Origin: Vicia villosa
Lineage: Eukaryota; Streptophyta; Magnoliopsida; Fabales; Fabaceae
DNA length: 64,000 nt
Direction: 5' to 3'
Assembly (NCBI RefSeq): GCF_029867415.1
Contig: NC_081185.1
Coordinates: forward strand, 109,486,913-109,550,912
Shown: positions 12,901 through 24,232 of the stretch, in pieces
How the letters are laid out: each line of letters starts with the position of its first letter
Position numbering within the stretch: the stretch's first letter is position 1
Position numbers and translations under genes: made by a program
The notes under the pieces: generated by a model
The model's database searches: none
Seen by the model: only the letters and a program-made list of their open reading frames with translations
Told to the model about the DNA's origin: nothing

Positions 12901-14317
12901 AGATCAGAGAGGGTCAGAAAGATGATGTTGAGTTAATAGATAAGTTGACTTTGATTAATCAAGGCAAGGGTGGTGAATTCAGAATTGATGAAAATGGTAT
13001 ACTGATGTTTGGTGATCGAGTGTGTGTCCCTGATATTGTTGAACTCCGGAAACGTATTTTAGAAGAAGGACACCGTAGTGGGTTGAGTATTCATCCTGGT
13101 GCTACCAAGATGTATCATGATTTGAAAAAGTTGTTTTGGTGGCCGAGAATGAAGAAAGAAATTGCCGAGTTTGTGTACTCTTGTTTAATTTGCCAGAAGT
13201 CAAAGATTGAGCATCAGAAACCGTCTGGGTTTATGCAACCGATGTTTATTCCTGAGTGGAAGTGGGATAGCATATCAATGGATTTTGTGTCGGGTTTGCC
13301 GAGGACTGGCAAGAATTGTGAAGCTATCTGGGTCGTGGTAGACAGGTTGACGAAATCTGCACATTTTATACCGGTGAGGATGGATTATCCGATGGAGAAG
13401 CTAGCTCAGTTGTATATCGAGAAGATAGTTAGTCTTCACGGTATTCCTTCAAGTATCGTGTCAGACAGAGATCCGAGGTTTACGTCTAAGTTCTGGGAAG
13501 GTTTGCAGAAGGCTTTAGGTATTAACTGAGGTTGAGTTCTGCTTATCATCCGCAGACGGATGGACAGACGGAGAGGACAATACAGTCGTTAGAAGATTTG
13601 TTACGTGCTTGTGTGCTGGAAAAAGGAGGTACTTGGGATAGTTATCTGCCTTTGATCGAGTTTACTTACAACAATAGTTATCATTCGAGTATTGGTATGG
13701 CTCCGTTTGAGGCTTTGTATGGTAGGAGATGTAGGACGCCGTTGTGTTGGTATGAATCTGGTGAGAGTGCTGTGATTGGGCCAGAAATTGTACAACAGAC
13801 TACGGAGAAGATTAAGATGATTCAAGAGAAGATGAGAGCTTCTCAGAGTCGTCAGAAGAGTTACTATGATAAAAGAAGGAAGACACTTGAGTTTCAAGAG
13901 GGAGATCATGTGTTTATGAGAGTTACTCCTATGACAGGAATTGGTCGGGCATTGAAGTCAAGGAAGTTGACTCCGCGTTTTATTGGACCGTTCCAAATTT
14001 CTGAAAAAGTGGGAGAATTGGCATATCGTGTCGCTTTGCCGCCGATGCTTGCAAACTTGCACGACGTGTTTCATGTGTCTCAATTGAGGAAGTACATTCC
14101 AGATCCGTCCCATGTGATCCAAGTAGACGATGTACAGGTAAAAGACAACTTAACGGTTGAAACATTGCCTGTGAGGATTGAAGATAGAAGACTGAAGCAA
14201 TTGCGTGGCAAGGAAATAGCTTTAGTCAGAGTAGCTTGGGGAGGACCAGCTGAAGGAAATGTTACCTGGGAGCTAGAAAGCCAGATGAAAGATTCCTATC
14301 CGGAACTCTTTGCTTGA
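9957..14317 (+). pseudogene. Tekay-type gag-pol polyprotein with one frameshift in integrase
   Basis: The open frame 9957-13529 (1190 residues) carries gag; three CCHC knuckles (CYNCGEMGH at about residue 258, then CFKCEEVGH and CYNCGEEGH); protease [10 protein letters not shown] (about 352); RT with FIDDILIYS (about 678); RNase H starting IYCDAS (about 822); the integrase zinc region (about 1039) and the start of the integrase core. It stops at TGA 13527. Coding then continues one base out of register from about 13532 to 14317 with the rest of integrase (SAYHPQTDGQTER) and a C-terminal tail ending in a VTWELES...YPELF pattern like the Tekay group-II chromodomain. The register change equals loss of one base in the short A run at 13524-13525. 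It is otherwise intact. A sequencing error cannot be excluded. Confidence 0.9.
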
Positions 14318-14347
14318 GGTATGTTTTCGAGGACGAAAACTCTTTTA

Positions 14348-14358
14348 GTGGGGGAGGG
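14348..14358 (+). other. Polypurine tract of the Tekay-type element
   Basis: GTGGGGGAGGG lies directly before the 3' LTR start at 14360, in the place and with the purine composition expected for the plus-strand primer. Confidence 0.85.
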
Positions 14359-14359
14359 T

Positions 14360-16235
14360 TGTAACGCCCGTATAATTTTAATATTAATTTAATTTTATTA
14401 TTGAATTAATAATTAGAATTATTAAAGAAATTGTGGAAATAATAAATAAATGAGGTTTTGGCTTTTGGGCCATATGTGGAAATAGAGGAAGAAGGGGGGG
14501 TGATTCTGTAAAACCTTTTTCTAATTTTATTATTTCATAAACATTGGATTTGGGAACCAAGAAAGAGCGTGAAAGAAAGAAGTCTGAAGAACGAGGAACG
14601 CGAAGGAGAACGATAGAGGGAGAGACCAAGAATCCAGAATTATCTAAGGTAAGGGGGGACTTGTCTTGATTACCATCTATTATCGGGTTAGGGGTTGATA
14701 ATGCTGAATAGATGTAGAATTCGGATCAATTGAGTCATATGATAGGTTTAGGGATTGTGTCAATTGTGTGATATTTGTCCCTGTGTTTTGAATCTATGAT
14801 GTATGTGTTGTTATAATCTCAATTGATGAATATTTGGTGCATTATGAGACGTAATTTGTGTTGTTTGTGCATTATAATTCTCCATGTTCGCACTGGTATG
14901 TGTTGGGGTGTTTGGGATACATGGAATGCTGTTTTTCTGCAGATTGGGGTTTCCAGAATCGCGGTTCGCGCCGCGTATAGAGGGGAGGCGCCGCGAACCT
15001 GAAGGCAAAAGGTCAGGAAGTTTTGTTGCGTTCAGTGCGCGCCGCGAACAGGTGTCCGCGCCGCGAAGGCGTTGTTCCAAATCGTTCCGCGCCGCGAACA
15101 TGTGTACGCGCCGCGAAGGCGTTGTTTCGATTCGTTCCGCGCCGCGAACTTGTGATGGCGCCGCGTGCTGTTGATGTTTTGTGATATTTTTAAGAAAGTT
15201 CAAAGAGGCGTAACTTTCTAACCGTTGGTTCATTTGATGCGCCGTTTTGGGCTAAATGAACTTTATTAAACTATCTATGTGATGATGATTTGACTGGTTT
15301 TAGAATGATGATAATATATGTTGCTATTTCTTGATGATGACGATGATTGTAGCAAATATGTACATGTTTCGACATGATGATGATAGAATTGTGGTTGAAT
15401 GATGTTAATATATATGAACATACTTGAATGATGATGATGATGATTTGAGGATGATGTTGATAATGATATAAGTATGTTATATATGTTGCATTCATTCATG
15501 TGCATTGTTGATACTGTATCCATAAGGGATGTGTTGGATCAGTGAAGGGCATGATTCCCATTGTGTGGAATCTGTGCTGGCAGGGCCGTATCTGGATGAT
15601 GATAGATCGGTCATGGGTTATTCCCATTGGATGACGTTGGTACCACATGCATAGTGTCAGTTCATTCATATGCATGATTTATGACATGATTTGGAGGTAT
15701 TCCAGTGTTGTAAATGCTGATGATGTGTTGGTTGTTACTTGTTTTGTTTTGATTGTCTGTTTATGAAACAATTGGGTGAATGATGCAACTGTGACGTGTT
15801 ATTGCTTTATAACCTTATAACATTTGTTAATTATGACGAGACTCACCCTTACATGTTGTCATTTTCAGATTGAGGATAGCGGCTGATCGACTCGATGAGG
15901 ATTAGCTCATGAGTCAGTGTCTTTAGTTAGCGTCAGGTGTCATGCTCTGGTAGTTGTAACACTGGGAACGTTTGTTTGTAGTTTGATTGTAACTCTATAT
16001 TTATCTGTTTTGGTTGAAGTCTGATACATTTAGTAATAATGTAGACTAGATGATGTATTTTTCCGCTGCGTAGAACATGGTTTGGATAATGAGTTATGAT
16101 TTTCAGGTGTTCCAATGATGCATGACCTATGAGACGTGTGTTTTTCGGTATTTATGAATTGTGATACCTCTCTACGTGTTACTCTGATTTAAATAATTTG
16201 TTTAATTGCCGCGGGTTATTTAGAGGGGTGTTACA
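14360..16235 (+). repeat. 3' LTR of the Tekay-type element
   Basis: Same length as the 5' LTR (1876 bp) and colinear with it at an offset of 6413. Only two base differences were seen, at 14978 (T for C) and 16048 (A for T). It is followed by the target duplication CGCCG. Confidence 0.95.
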
Positions 16236-16640
16236 CGCCGCACTGCCCGCATCACCGACGATCCTCTCCACCACGGCGACTGCCTCTGGACCGCCCTGAT
16301 CAATGATACCTCGATCCAACGCGTCCCGTCCAAGCAGCTCTATCCGCTGGTAGCTCGGCAGGAGATCAATGACATGGTCATCCTCGGCCTGCTGGTTCTC
16401 TAGGATCTCCTCGTATGCTGGCCTAGGAGCGCCGGGAGCGTCGGATGTCATCAGAGAATGTGACACCCGATAGAACCATGTGACATACCCCTCCACACTG
16501 TGCCAGTCCTGGGTGACTTGCATGCGACGATACTCCTCCGGGACCACATGACACTCCCATTCCGCAAATATGCCAGTGAGTTGCACTCGGGTAACTGTGT
16601 CGGGAACAGCCTCAAAAGGTGACCTGGATATCATCTGCAC

Positions 16641-17398
16641 AAATCCAAATTGTGTAGAGACTTTCTAATTATTGAGGAGTATGTAGAGACTAGAAATTGT
16701 GTAGAAGAACTAATTAGTGTTCTTCGTAAGTAGCTATATCTTTCACTAAACATTTAGTACCTATCTATTATGTTTCTAGCCACCTATAATAACAATTCAG
16801 TAGTGAAACAGTGGGTGTTTTAAACTTGCAAGGATGTATAAGTTATCTAGATGTACTTTATCTATACTACATGATGCTGCTAGACAATGATCCGTAGAAT
16901 TGTTAGTTGGCTTTCAATATTATTCAATTATTTGTATTTTATTCTTTAGAACTGGGTAGAAAGTTCATGTTCTATTATTAAAAGCTTACTATGATAAATG
17001 TGAGAGCTTTTATTTCATTAAGACTATTTGAACTTATATCTAAAATCCAGCACTGAGTGAGTCAATCTTATGTAATAAGTTCAGTTTGAGTAGTTATCTC
17101 AAGTTATGGCTTATATTTTTTCTGTTATATAGTTTCTATTTCAACTTATATTCATACTTTCTTTCAATTTTATTGTATCTGAAAAATGTTTTGTTTTCTT
17201 TCACTGTGAAGCGTGCTTTCTGAAGCGACGTTCATATTTTGATATCAAAGGTGTCAAAATGGCAAAAACGTGTGTATCGATTTATATCTTGTGGAGTCAT
17301 TGTTATGCCGAAGAGGTAGTGATTGAAGTTATGACCAAGTGTGACTTGGAGACGACAGATTTGGAATACGAGGTTGGGTTTGGGATGGTGTTGTCGAA
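16641..17398. other. AT-rich stretch upstream of the PMD exon, no gene seen
   Basis: No clear coding sequence. The first bases upstream of the PMD exon look like the 3' end of an intron, so part of this may be intron. The boundary with the next retrotransposon remnant is not sharp. Confidence 0.4.
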
Positions 17399-20356
17399 TA
17401 GATTTTCGAGGACGAAAATATTCTAAGTGGGGGAGAGTTGCAACACCCTGATTATTTAATTATTTATTTAATTAAATATTCTTATTTTATTTTTGGAAAT
17501 TATCGATTGAGAAGTATATTTTGATGAATAAGTGGCTATGTCGAAAAATGGATTATTATATCGACGGATTATTATTAAGTGATGTATTGGTTATTTCGGG
17601 TTATTTATGTTATTAGGCCTAATTTGGTTTATGAAAATTGTGCTAAAGACTAAGCCCATTGGAAAATGATAAATTAGGGTTTTAGAGATAGAAGAGTAGT
17701 GTTGTTATTTTTGGGGAAACAAGAGTAGAAGAGAAGGAGGCTATATCTTGAAGGGGAGATTAGAAGCTTGGAGATTTCCATCCATGGTGTCAAATTGGAG
17801 ATGAAATTGGAGACTCATTGAGTTGCTTCAATTGACAAGGTAAGGGTGGGATTCTCTTCCTATAATGGGGCTCATGAACAATTGTATGTGGGGAATTGGG
17901 TGTGTAGATTTATTGCTCTTGTTGTATTAAAGTGTTGCTGGAAATTGGAAATCTATCAATGTTGTTTCTGTAAGTTGTTGTTGTTGTGGTTGTTTGATTG
18001 AAGAAAATTAGGGGTTAGGTTTTGCTTGTGTTGTGTTAAGAAGTTACCGAAACTTAAAATTCAGTGTATCTCCATTGTTATTGTTGTTGTTTGTTGTTTT
18101 TGCTATATTGTATTTGAAAAGAAAAATAAATAAGAAAGCGGGGACGGTCGGCATTATCCTTAGGCATTCATGCTTGCCTTTTTGACGGACGCCTGATTTA
18201 CCAGCCCCCATGACGGGCCTCCCCCATCACGTTACATTTTGAAGAATTTTTTCTATATTGTGTGCTGTTCCATTCACTTGTTTTAATTTTCTTTTATATA
18301 TTATACTTTAGATATGGATAACAGTGACTTTTGGATATGGATAACAGTAGCTTGTAGTTTGGTAAAATTATTGTAGCCTAGTAGTAATTAAATAGGAAAT
18401 AGAAGCAAAGTTATAATAAAATGCAAAATAGTCCTATTTGATCGAAATAGCCGAATTAAGCGGTATATTTAGTTGTCCGGAATTTGATGGAAATTGACGT
18501 GGTAGCTAAGTTTAATTAGTACATTAATGTGGTGGTGTTATTTTGTCGAAGTTGTGACATTAATCGGTCGATTAAATTAATGGTTGAACTACTTTTCAAT
18601 AAGTCTATTTAATTGGAATGGACTTGAACATAGATTAATTATTCGGTTGGTCGGTAAATAACGGTATCTCGAGAATTTGATTGTAATCTTTGGGATTTAA
18701 TAAATAAATTAGGAACTATGGTGTGATAGTAAGTAGTGAATTTAACTGAATGAATTGGATAATTGGTGAAGTAATTAAATTGTGTCCAATTAACAGGTAT
18801 TAAATTGTGATCACACCTTATGAATTGTTGTGGATATCTTTGTGATTATTTTGCTAATGATATCGAGCGTTGGTTGGTGAATTGTTGGAATTGTTCCGTT
18901 GTCATATGAAGTTGTTGTATTATGTGTGAAGTGTTAATATCTTTTATGAATTGATGATTGTGATATGGGCGTGTGCCTTGTGACGAATATGTTATGAGGT
19001 AAATGATGATGATGATGATGATGATGATTGTGATGATTTGGTTAATATGTGAATTTATATGTTTGCCGTGATATGTCGAAACATGATGATCGTTGAAATG
19101 ATTTTTTTAATATGTGAAGTTATATGTTTGCCGTAATATACCGAAACATGATGATGACGATGTCGTGATGAGTTTATTTCTATGTGAAGATGAATGATTA
19201 TTGTGACATTGAATTACCTCTAATAATTGGTAATTATCGGTGACGTAGGTGTATGCCTAGTGATGATGTGTGATTGTGATAAGTATGTTGTGTATGTCTT
19301 GTTTGTCGAGTCACATTTCATATGCATACTCAGTGACGACCTGAATTGGAAAAATTAGTGACGAAGGCTTATTCCTTGTGCCTCTGAATTGGGCAATTGG
19401 TGACGGGGGTTGAAGCTCCGATTGGTACCACATGCATATACATGAGTCAAGTCCCATGTGTCTTATGTGATTCATAGTTGTGACGTTTTGTGACTATATC
19501 GTGATTGTATATCGTGACTTGTTAAATGATGGTAGTATGTGAAAATATGAATTGATGATTTTGTGAATGGTATGAAGATATCAATACTTGTGAATGTGAT
19601 TGACTGAATATGTCTGATGTGACTTATATGTGATGTTTTATGACTAGATGTATGACTTATATGTGGTGATGTTTTTGGGACTAGAACTGTGATTTATACT
19701 TGTGATTTATGCTTGTGATGTATCATGACTTGGCTTGTAAAGTAAATGAAGTATATGTATAATTGATGTGAATATGAAGTGTTGTGACTTGTTATGCGAT
19801 GAAAAGTATGTGAGAATCGTGAGTTGGCGAAAGTATGAAGTGTATGGCGATGTTAATACTTGTGATGTGATAGTTATATATGTCTGATTCCTAATATATA
19901 ATTTATCATACGCTCACTTATATGAATTGATATCTCACCCTTTCCTCTTGTTCGTCGTTGCCTTTATATTGGTAACGTGCAGGTATTCAAGTATGAAGAT
20001 TTAGTTGTCGTTAATCGAGTCGGTTGTCGCTCTGATACGTAGCACTCGGGGGGATGATTTATGATGTTTATGATGTTGTTGTTTATTGTTTTATCTTAGG
20101 TGAATAAGATGTTATTGATTCAAAGATTGAGAACTATGATTCCGCCATGTTCTAATAAAAGAAGTTATTTTGTTTTGAAAAGTATTATATGATGAGTATT
20201 TGCTTGATTGATTAAAGAAAGTGCTATGTATCTGCTAAATGCGATGAAGTGATTTATTGTTATATGAATATGTGACGCCTCATTTGTTTGTCGAGAAATT
20301 TTTAAATACTCTGATATTTTCCAATTATAATTTCCGGGTAGAAATGGGGTGTTACA
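17399..20356 (+). mobile_element. 3' end and LTR of an older Tekay-like Ty3/gypsy element
   Basis: Positions 17403-17437 match the end of the internal region of the complete Tekay-type element (TTTTCGAGGACGAAAA, then AGTGGGGGAGAGT as polypurine tract). They are followed by an LTR of about 2.9 kb that starts TGCAACACCC at 17439 and ends GGTGTTACA at 20356. The LTR shares the module TGGTACCACATGCATA with the younger element (19424 here; 9227 there) and also has an ATGATG-rich part (about 19003-19027). No coding region or second LTR is present. A GC-richer block at about 18137-18235 may be a foreign insertion. Confidence 0.75.
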
Positions 20357-20902
20357 TTGAGTACATGCAAGAAGGTAATGAGGATAGAAGGAACGATGAC
20401 CATTCTTAGACTTGGAAAATATAAAAAAAACAAACATTTTAAGTAGGATATCAGAAATAGTGATCGCTATGAGCACATGCAAGATGGTAGGAATTTAGAA
20501 GCTTATAAGCAAAACAAAATGAATGACGCTTCTATACTAACCCAACAAATCATGTTGGACAAAAATAAAATTACTTGCCAAGCTCAATCCTAATGTAACT
20601 AAAGGTTTTGCTAACATTTATCAATAAACTTCTTTTTCTTGATAAAAAAATTACTTTTGTTTATTTTATCAACTTGAGATCATGTCTCAAGAAGTGCAAC
20701 ATATCATGTTAATTTCCTAATTCATTTACTTTGTTATTTATTGATAATGTTGGCATTTGTTGTAAAGGTATTAATTAACAATCAAATATCAAAAATTATG
20801 AAATTGTACATATTGACTATATTAAATATTTACAGTTTATTTTTTTATTGTTTTCTCAAAACAATTTTTTTATATGGTTTTTTTAACAAAGCAAAACTAA
20901 CT
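20357..20902. other. AT-rich spacer, no gene seen
   Basis: Sequence between the old LTR and the poly(A) end of the LINE. No domain or repeat structure recognised. Confidence 0.5.
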
Positions 20903-20967
20903 TTTTTTTTTATTATGAATCAAAAATCAATACAAAAAGTAGCATTATAAATACGACTACGTCTAGC

Positions 20968-21594
20968 TCAATAATTGTCGGATTTTGCTAACGAATGAGC
21001 AACCATATTCGCTTGACGCTTTACAAAACCAACCTCAAAGTTTGAAAATTTTACTAATACAAACTGAATAGATTTAATAATAGTAGAAAACTCTGACACT
21101 CCTGTGGTTTTGGCCTGAACAGCTTGTACCACTCGAAGAGAATCGCTTTCAAAAATTACTTTATCAAGGTTCATATTTATTGCTTGATGAATAGCCTCTT
21201 TAAGGGCTAGAGCTTCCGCTTCAATGATCGATAGCTTCCCAGGATCCCACGCCACTCCTGCTACAAGAAAGTTTCCCAAGTTATATTGAATGCACCAACC
21301 ACGATTTGAGGTTCCACAAATATTGTTAAATCTTGCGTCAACATTGCACTTATTCCACCCCGAAGACGGTGGAAGCTGCCAATAAATGTCGTGTCGCTTC
21401 CCAGACTCTACTCCTACCTTCTTTTGTGCTTCAAACCATTCCTGGCACTTATGGAAACCCAACCAACCAAGCTTCGACGCAACCTCCTTCTCATCATTCC
21501 AAGTAAAATCATTTCTATTTTTCCACAAAATATCCATCATCACAGAACCCCTACCAGCAATATTCCTATCCTCTTTTTTCGCAAATGTCAACAA
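20968..21594 (-). pseudogene. LINE RNase H domain fragment
   Basis: The 208-residue frame contains NVDARF, EAEALALKEAI, FESDSL and a C-terminal NMVAHSLAKS, the pattern of the plant LINE RNase H (RVT_3) domain. It forms the 3' end of the LINE, followed by a short 3' UTR and A tail. An autonomous RNase H-like gene is possible, but the RT and zf-RVT remnants just upstream make the LINE origin far more likely. Confidence 0.8.
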
Positions 21595-22706
21595 AAATCG
21601 ACTTTACATCTAGAAAAGATAGTAAACAATGATCAATGATATTTTTTAATCCCGTTGCCTGCTAACACTGATTGGTAAAAAAAACAACCAAAGAAAACAT
21701 GCCAAGAATCTTCCAAATTAATTTCACAAAAAGGATACTCATCCGGACATTAAACACGATGTTGCCAAAGTCGAGCTCTAGTTGGAAGAAAATCATGACA
21801 AATTCTCCATAAAAGATGCTTAACTCGAGATGGAGCTCTAATACCCTAAATGCTACTCCAATTTATTGATACATCTGTATTAAGCCTTTTTTTCGTGCAT
21901 TCCTCCACATACGATACCCAGATCTCACACTATAGCAACCATTCTCCTCCTCTTTCCAAACCAATCTATCTTCTGTTACCTCTTCCACTAACGGAACCTG
22001 AATAATTTCTTCAATCGTTGTATGATAAAAAAATATCACGTAATAATCTCATATTCCATTGTTTAACATTTTCTAGCATGAGATTATTAACGGTAATATT
22101 ATACGCCCCTTACTTTTGAAGTCTTATCAGACACTTCCTTTCTCCATCTCAAAGTCAAGGTTCATTCATCACTTTGATACTACTACCATCTCCAATACTC
22201 CACCTGCATCCTAAAATTAAGACTTCTCTAGCTTTCCAAATACCCCTCCAAACAAAGCTTGAATTATATCCAAGAGAAGCATCAAAGAAAGATGTTTTAG
22301 GAAAATATCTTGCTTTGAAAATTTTGGACATTAGAGTGTGCGGTTTGGACAAAAGAAACCACCCATATTTAGCTACCATTGCCATGTTAAAAGCTCTTAA
22401 CTCACAGAACCCCAATTCACCCTCCTTCTTAGTACAAGTAAGCTTCTCCCTCGCCATCCACCTTATTCCCCGGTTATTACTACCTCCCCCACACCAAAAA
22501 GAATTCAACATTTTCTCAATATATTCGATCACTCTGTCGGGAATAATATACATACTCATAACATAAGTCGAAATTTCCTATAAGACCGATTAGATCATTA
22601 CTTCTTTCCCTGCTTTGGATAAGGAATGTCCCTTCCAAGAATTTATCTTTTTCCAAATATGGTCTTTAATATAAGAAAAAGGAGCTTTTTTACTCCTTCC
22701 AATCAT

Positions 22707-23552
22707 CTATGGCAACCCTAAATAAGTACCAGTGCCCAGAACATGAAGGACTCTCATAATACGTGCAAGGTCTTCTTTTGCCGAATTACTCAAATTATTG
22801 CTGAAGAAAACTTCTGACTTCATCATATTAATTTCTTGGCCCGACGCTTCCGTGTAAATATTTAGAAGACCCATAAGGGTTTTCACCTCCGATACATTGG
22901 CCCTGCAAAATAAAAAACAATTGTCTGCGAAAAGTAGATGGGACACACTAGGTGCTCCTCTACATATTTGAATCCCATGGATGTTACCCCTACCCACCGA
23001 TCCCTGAATAAGGGCCGATAAGCCTTCTAAGATAAGAATAAAGAGATAAGGCGAGAGTGGGTCCCCTTGCCTCAATCCTCTTTCCGGTTCTATAGGACCA
23101 AAACTTTTCGAATTTACTAGTACATTATAGTCCATCGAAGTGACCCACATCATCATCCAATGATTCCATCTATCCGTAAAACCCAACTTCGTAAGCATCT
23201 CCTTAAGAAATCCCCAATTCACTCGATCATATATTTTGCTAATATCAATATTTAATTCCAATTGAGCTTTATTTCCTTTCGTTCTTCGTTTCAGAGTATG
23301 AATAATCTCACTCGCTATCGTAGCATTATTGAGAAGAGATCTACCTTCCACGAAAGCTGATTTCTCTTCCGAAACACACTGATCCAATACAAATTTCATC
23401 CTATTAGTCAGAACTTTTGAGATAACTTTGTACACCACATTACACAAGGAGATGGGATGGAAATCGTTAATATTAATCGGCTGATTACATTTCAATATCA
23501 AGCAAATATTAGTATCTGAAGGGAAACTAAAAAGTAACCCCGATCTAACCAA
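22707..23552 (-). pseudogene. LINE reverse transcriptase fragment, altered active site
   Basis: The 281-residue open stretch contains the L1-type RT signatures NIDISKIYDRVNW, GLRQGDPLSPYLF and HLLFADN. Functional L1-type RTs have FADD or YADD at the last site; here the second Asp is Asn, which should abolish catalysis. The frame also breaks on both sides, so this is a fossil. Confidence 0.88.
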
Positions 23553-23815
23553 TCTTTGGCTGCCAAGAAGATGTCGTCACAGCAAATATCCCAGAACTTT
23601 TGATAAAATGTCAGGTTAAAGCCATCTGGACCGATGATTTATCTGGATTCATTTCCATTAACGCTGCATGGAATTCCTCCTTCGTAAATCCCGCCATCAA
23701 CCTATAATTATCCGCCTCTGTGACTATAGTCTGAACCTAACTCAAAATCGGTTCATAACTACCCTCCGTAGCTTTAAAAAGACTGTCAAAATACGCTTTC
23801 GCTACCTCCTACGGA

Positions 23816-24223
23816 CTTTATTATAATACTTATTTTATTCAGTTGCAATTCAATTTATAAGTATTTATGTGGGTTTTTTAATATATGTATTTAGAGCACA
23901 AAATTATTATAATACTTATTTTATTCAGTTACAAAGCATTTAGTTAAATAGGTGTATGTGTCGAGTGGCAAACGTTTATGTCGGTTCTGTTTAAATCTGT
24001 CTTTTTAGAGTATAAAAAAAAACACGGAGTTAGCATAGTTGGAAATGTGTTCGCCTTGTAAAAAAGTTACATGTTTAAAAGTTATAAATTAAAAAAAAAA
24101 AATTTATCAATATTTTGTTTGCAAAAGTCTGAAAAAAATAAACGATATAAACATATTAGAGAATGTGAAATTAAAACCTTATTTCGTCTAAAAAAAAGAA
24201 AAAAAATGCATAACAAATCATAT
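23816..24223. other. AT-rich spacer with a short direct repeat
   Basis: No gene seen. The sequence TTATTATAATACTTATTTTA and the bases that follow occur twice, about 85 bases apart (about 23819 and 23904), forming a two-copy tandem repeat. Confidence 0.5.
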
Positions 24224-24232
24224 CAATTTTGT

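Larger units (their letters stand above)
7947..16235 (+). mobile_element. Complete Ty3/gypsy chromovirus, Tekay/Del-type, young insertion
   Basis: The complete element has two 1876-bp LTRs, an initiator-methionine-tRNA primer site, gag-pol, a polypurine tract and a 5-bp target duplication CGCCG (7942-7946 and 16236-16240). The LTR termini form a short inverted repeat TGTAAC...GTTACA. By eye the two LTRs differ at two positions only (8565 versus 14978, and 9635 versus 16048) with no length difference, so the insertion is recent. Three zinc knuckles and a C-terminal chromodomain-like tail point to the Tekay/Del branch. It lies inside an exon of the PMD-type gene, in the opposite orientation to it. 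Confidence 0.93.
7888..16640 (-). pseudogene. Plant mobile domain (PMD)-type gene, last exon split by a Tekay element
   Basis: Minus-strand coding sequence in two pieces: 16236-16640 and 7888-7946. The first piece begins after a splice-acceptor-like TTTGTGCAG with MISRSPFEAVP and contains IFAEWECHVVPEEYRR and YVTWFYRVSH. This resembles the C-terminal part of the PMD proteins often annotated as serine/threonine-protein phosphatase 7 long-form homologs. Ignoring the insertion and one copy of its target duplication (8294 bases), the reading frame continues without a stop into the second piece and ends at TAG 7888-7890 with an arginine-rich tail. As it stands, the frame would run into the LTR. 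Earlier exons, which would lie above 16640, were not recognised. PMD genes often travel in Mutator-like elements, so this may itself have been transposon cargo. Family assignment is from memory of motifs. Confidence 0.6.
20903..23815 (-). mobile_element. 5'-truncated L1-type LINE, non-functional
   Basis: The minus-strand non-LTR element ends in an 11-base A tail (T run 20903-20913 on plus), and its 5' part is missing, as is usual for LINEs. Reading down the minus strand, the order is: the N-terminal RT stretch with SSGPDGF (about 23640); RT core (23552-22707); the RT C-terminal region (22559-22155); a degenerate zf-RVT cysteine region (about 21760-21700); and RNase H (21594-20968). The parts are in different frames with stops between them. 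The endonuclease is absent. Confidence 0.88.
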
